Shown piece by piece: positions 59,537-64,000 of a DNA stretch of 64,000 nucleotides (positions are counted from its first letter, which is position 1; every line of letters starts with the position of its first letter). The notes beneath the pieces are model-generated. The model was not told the origin of the DNA. It did not search any database and worked only from the letters and a program-made list of their open reading frames with translations. Source of the DNA: Aquatica leii (taxonomy: Eukaryota > Arthropoda > Insecta > Coleoptera > Lampyridae); the NCBI GenBank assembly GCA_035610365.1, contig CM069434.1, positions 100,614,806 through 100,678,805 on the forward strand, read 5' to 3'. Made by a program: the position numbers and the translations under genes.

Positions 59537-61335
59537 TATAGGACTATATGACGTCACAAAATTTAAATTGGATATGGCACTTTCGAAAACTGTTGATTCT
59601 ATAGGTTGAATCTATAAAACTGTCAAAAAACTACATGGTATTTAACAATTTTTTTCTTTTCGTTTATTACTTATTTTAGTGTTTTTCTTTTCTCCGGCTT
59701 TATCTCTTTCCGGATTAATGATTATAACAGGAGCAACTAATATCACTTAGTTTACTTATTGTTGCTACGCACGACTTTGGTAGTGTTCCTAGCTCAAAGG
59801 CCGAAGCCACCGACAATCGTAATTATTCTTTTGAGAGTTGTGTAGGATGTAGCATATGCGATAACGACATCTTGAACCTTATATATATATCGTACCTACC
59901 TGCTTCAAAATCCAAGCACGGATCTAAAGCGTTACGACTAAGAAATTCATTAGTGTTATGACACCAAGGGCAGAATGTGGTTATACGTAGTATAACTTCA
60001 CACAACAGTTTTCTGTAAACATTTTAACACCTTATTTAATTAGTATTAATAAATAAATAAAAACAAAAAAATAAGTGAACGTTAATCTGTCAGTACGCTT
60101 TTGTTTATCTTGCTACATGTGTACTTTTCTAATAATTTCAGTCTAGATGCATCGCTCTCATAGCTATGGGAAGCCCGAATCTGGTAAGTACTTTGTTTTA
60201 ATTAGCTATACGTAGTATCCATAACGATAGATTGCCACTTGGGCTATGCTATATAAACAATTGTCGGTTCAGTTCTTTTCTTTTGGTTTCGGTTAATTCA
60301 TGTTTGTAGCTGGTTGCCACTTTTTGTAGAATTATACTTGTAATTTTCAGTAGGGTAGGTTACAGCTTTTAGTTGCTTTAAGGAAATATCATAAAAAGTT
60401 TGAGTTCATTTATTTATTTATTCTTCAATTACTTTAAAATAATTAGCTTCAACTAATAAATACTATTAATTCTTGATTTGAAACCATTTATTAATCTTCT
60501 AATCAGGACCGATGTAGTTTTTACTTTTGATGTGTGATAGAACTAAGTAGGGACAGCAACCAAGAGGGCGGTAGTATTCTGCAGCTATTTTGTTAGATAC
60601 CTGGCGTCCATTATTTTAGGAAGCGGTTTAGATTTGACTGAGTTAAGAACAGGGACTCTGGACCACTAGCATGATCTGAGCGTAGTCATTGTTGATTATC
60701 GTCCGACATTGGAATATTCATCTCAGTTTTTTTTCTTTTTTTTATATAGTCCACGCAACAAAAAAAATAGTGTTACTAAAAGTGTCGTCAATGTATCTAT
60801 ACCAGCACTTGGGTCTTAAATAAAATGTTGATAAAGCTTTTTTCTCAAAGTCTTTCATAAATAATAAATTTTACATGTATCTTACATGAATCATAGTCTC
60901 AGGTTTTGCTTCTGCTTCGACGACACGCTTTGGAGACACAAATTTGTTGAATTTCTTGATTACTTGTAACCATCTCTTTGACTTGTTGAGCTGGTTCAAA
61001 AGAAATTCGATCAATGAGACTCTAATCAGAATGCAAAAAGATCCTGACGAGGTTCTAGTTGAAAGTGAAATAACGATTTATTAACAATATCAATTTCTCT
61101 TCTAATCGAATGAATACGTTCTCTAATTAACAAAAGACCTGCGCAAATTAATATTTTTAAAGCAGATTTGGATTTTATATAATGACTTAGGAACAACGCA
61201 ATTATCACGACAACGTATAAAAAAATTTGAACTACACAGCAATCTTACCAGTTTAATACAAAAGGATGAGAGCTTCTTGTTTTCTTTTCCATATCCTCTC
61301 CATAAAAGATTGTTCGTAATGCACTTTTCCATTCT
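59537..61335. other. mostly unassigned sequence
   Basis: The sequence is AT-rich with no recognisable gene family. A minus-strand frame at 59823-60005 (CEVILRITTFCPWCHNTNEF...) is unassigned. A possible 42-nt exon at 60142-60183 is listed separately. TATATAAA at about 60249 with TCAGTT some 20 bases downstream is a weak core-promoter look-alike. Confidence 0.45.
60142..60183 (+). other. candidate 42-nt exon
   Basis: A pyrimidine-rich acceptor (CTTTTCTAATAATTTCAG) precedes it and a consensus donor (CTG|GTAAGTA) follows. The 42 bases are a multiple of three and open in one frame (SRCIALIAMGSPNL). In another frame an ATG gives MHRSHSYGKPESG. It is GC-richer than its surroundings. It could be a small internal or first coding exon of a host gene whose other exons lie elsewhere. 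It could also be chance. Confidence 0.3.
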
Positions 61336-61510
61336 GGATAATTCCCGTGTTGTCATTATCACACAAGTTGAGCTTTTTTCACACGTCGCAGTGGACATCT
61401 TCAGAGCCCGGAACAAACTGATTTATAACGCTGTTTGTTCTTAGAAAATGTCCACTGCGACGTGCGACGCAAGCTGAGCTTGTGTGATAACGACAACACG
61501 GAAATTATCC
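61336..61510. repeat. foldback repeat with 63-bp arms
   Basis: The arms 61336-61398 and 61448-61510 are reverse complements at nearly all positions (ATGTCCACTGCGACGTG... to ...CACGGGAATTATCC), with a 49-base loop. The transcript would form a long hairpin. It is typical of a small MITE. No target duplication or coding sequence is seen. Confidence 0.8.
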
Positions 61511-64000
61511 AACCTGAATTCTACTATACCATTTTTGGATTTAAGTTTTTTAACAACTGAGTAACGTTTTCATCTTCTTGAAATAATATATGCGCTAAGA
61601 GACTTTTAGATAAAATGTTTTAGACAATCTACTAGCGTTTTGATTCATTGCATCCACGAGTGCTGTAAAGAAGAATGCTGTAAACTGACCAGCATTGTCA
61701 ATAAAAAAATTAAACGTACACGCAAATTTTGATTTTTTTAATAAGTTCTCACTTTAGAATTATATAAGTTGTGATACTATTCTTGGAATATTGCTATCGT
61801 CATCTAAGCGTTAGAAGAAAACTTATATCGCACTGGAATATATTGAGTTTTAAGAGATCTTGGATTTTGTGCTTTTTCTATCAGCAAAAGTTGAAGCTTG
61901 TACAAGCCGTCAGCATTTGCACAAGCCTAGAAAATAACACGCTCATTACCTATCTTCCGTCTTGATGTAGTTTTTTTTTGTAAACAAACCATTGCTTTCT
62001 TTAAAAGCATTTTCTAGTACAGCCACCACTAAGGCGCTTTTTGTATTTGGGTTAAAACCAGATTCTGTTTTTTTTATTTTTTGTGATAATACGGATACGA
62101 ATCGATATCAGTTTTGTCATTAAACATCTTTTTATTGCACACTTTCAAGCAACGCAAACCATGCTTTAAGATTTGCAATCCAACATCCGCAGGCTTCGAA
62201 ATTGTATTATATTTCCAAGACATTTAAAAACTAAATACATACATATGAATAATTCGGTTATTATGATTCTTAATATCAAGTTTTTTTTGTAACATAAACA
62301 TGTTGTTTGTCGGAATAAATATAATGCACGTGCTTATCTTATCTATTAAATATGCAATATGTTTAAAAAAGATACAACTGGCAATTCAGGTAAAAAGACG
62401 TTTTGAACAAACTTATTTACAAATTATCTAAGACAGTACTTTCACCGCAAATGTATTACTTTTCAAAAATGCTTGTTATTTTTTTTTTAAACAAATGCAC
62501 ATTAAAGAAGTGGCGTTAAGAAACTGAAACGTATGATCGTACACTACAGTAGTCTAATTGTGGCCGAAGGGTTCTTGCGTCAATCTTTTTAGCTGGTTAT
62601 TAACAGAATAATTATTTTACCTTATCAGATAAGATCTTGTAATTTAAAGAAACAACATATTATTGCATCTTTTTAACCAAAATCGAATACATAAAGTTGA
62701 TTGAAATAGTAAAAAAAGCAATTTACTTAGTGGAACTAAATTTCTAAAACTGACGTTCAAATTTCAAATATTTACTGATAGCATAAAAATCTTAATATTA
62801 AAAGTGCAATTAAAAATTCAGTTTCTGAATACCATATAAATAATGCACCAACTATGAAAGCAGCAGTATGAATTCTAACACTACTATCTATATCATTAAT
62901 TTAAATATTTTTCTTTGAATAGTTGATAATTTTAAGTTTCATAACCTAAAATTTCAAAATTCATTAGTTATTAAAAAGTCCATTTTTTCTATTGAGTGGC
63001 CTAAACAAATCACCTTGTATATGCGTCAAACTAACGCAAGTTTTGCAAAAAAAAATTGTCATTATTAGACTAAAAGGTACTAGGAACGTACAGGTTCTGA
63101 AAAGAAAATACCTTACTTCAATATACTTCGTGATACAATTCTGTTAATGCACGCTGCTTCTAATAGATTTAAGTAAATTAAAAATTGTAATTTTCTAAAA
63201 AAATTATAAAAAAGAACGTACTACTTAACTTACATTTAAACGATAACTGTTTCTTACACGGTAATTTCCTATACCTTGCAATAATCATTACATTAAGGCC
63301 AAAGCATGGTGGTGTCGGTCTGCATAAATGCACCTTGTCCCAGTAATAGCTTCATCTATCACAAGTAACATGGCTACAGACCACAGAAGCTGAAGGAATA
63401 TAATGCGCCATATACCTGATTAATAGCCAAGATGCCCTAAATATACCTCTTTGCACCAATAGGTATGCGGCTCTTTATTCTCATTCGCCACAGTACTGAT
63501 TATCTTTATTACATGAAGCAACACGCTTTTATTTTAATCATTCACTTCTTGATTTACATTGTGCAATAGCTTTGTTCTAATTTAAAACAAGAAATTGCAC
63601 CTAGAGCAAATTTATTGTCATGAAGTTTATAATTTATGCTTTTTCATAATCAATCATTAATTAGCACTATTATTCATTATAATAACAATTCGCTTATTAG
63701 ATATAATTTCTAAGCTGCTGTAATAGTACTTTTGCTTCATAATTAACTAAAACTTAAAAAAATATAAACAAATAATTACTAGCTCACCGTTAGTAATAAT
63801 ACCAAGTCGCTCTGTTACAAATTATTATTACACATATGACATAATAATTTTTAACATATAAATACATTTATATTTTGAAAATTTCCAAATTAATAAATAA
63901 AGTTAAATAATAAAAAAAACATTTTATCCAAAAAAAACTGCGTTAAAAACCTAGTCAAAAAGTATCTTTTTGGAATTTGATGATTTGGTAAAATAGACAT
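61511..64000. other. AT-rich sequence, no gene recognised
   Basis: No coding, RNA or transposon signature recognised. A slightly GC-richer patch at 63295-63480 has no identifiable content. Confidence 0.5.

Noticed and set aside
1-64000. CRISPR arrays, bacterial operons, rRNA or clear tRNA genes
   Set aside because: None seen. The window is eukaryotic repeat-rich DNA.

Overview
This is an AT-rich, intron-era eukaryotic window with no bacterial features. It most likely comes from an insect genome. The transposons (mariner, pogo, hAT, Tc1-like, Penelope, Ty3/mdg4 and Copia-type LTR elements, a YqaJ-type repeat protein) form the mix seen in beetles, bugs and other arthropods. I found no host gene that I can name. 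Almost every recognisable coding stretch belongs to a decayed mobile element, and most of the remaining sequence is featureless AT-rich DNA.

Layout. 1-2.9 kb: plain AT-rich DNA. 2.9-3.5 kb: scraps of mariner, a zinc-finger transposase and pogo. 4.4-12.7 kb: an old 17.6/gypsy-like Ty3 fossil, interrupted by a 470-bp foldback element (4624-5093), a second Ty3 fossil (about 5656-9107) and an unassigned block (about 10.6-11.3 kb). 12.9-14.6 kb: inverted repeats. 14.7-15.6 kb: a tyrosine-recombinase (Crypton-like) pseudogene. 16.6-20.3 kb: a Ty3 element on the minus strand whose 5' LTR abuts a Penelope-like fragment (20.3-21.1 kb). 21.6-29.1 kb: a comparatively young 7.5-kb LTR element with a 4-bp target duplication, gag-like coding capacity only, and a pyrimidine-rich filler (LARD type). 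29.1-32.4 kb: quiet.

32.4-34.9 kb: a hAT transposase pseudogene split cleanly by a probable solo LTR. 35.1-39.9 kb: a pogo/Tigger element with symmetric subterminal repeats, carrying a relative of the LARD and a fragment of another transposon protein. 40.4-43.0 kb: a 2.57-kb DNA transposon flanked by TTAA, with about 130-bp inverted repeats and a cysteine-rich protein I cannot place in a named superfamily. 45.9-48.4 kb: a pogo element whose transposase ends in a PHD finger. 49.9-51.3 kb: a Tc1/mariner element with about 140-bp TIRs. 51.9-53.4 kb: a YqaJ/SWIM-like protein fragment interrupted by a 1.17-kb hAT element with a perfect 8-bp target duplication.

55.2-59.5 kb: a 4.3-kb near-perfect palindrome made from two head-to-head shortened Copia-type fossils with 120-bp LTRs. 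59.5-64 kb: quiet, apart from a short foldback and one possible 42-nt exon.

The insertions give a rough order. The 17.6-like, YqaJ-like, hAT (32 kb), pogo (35 kb) and Penelope sequences were present first. The LTR elements, the 52-kb hAT and the foldback inserted later. The strongest leads for something undescribed are the TTAA transposon, the Copia palindrome and the gag-only LARD.
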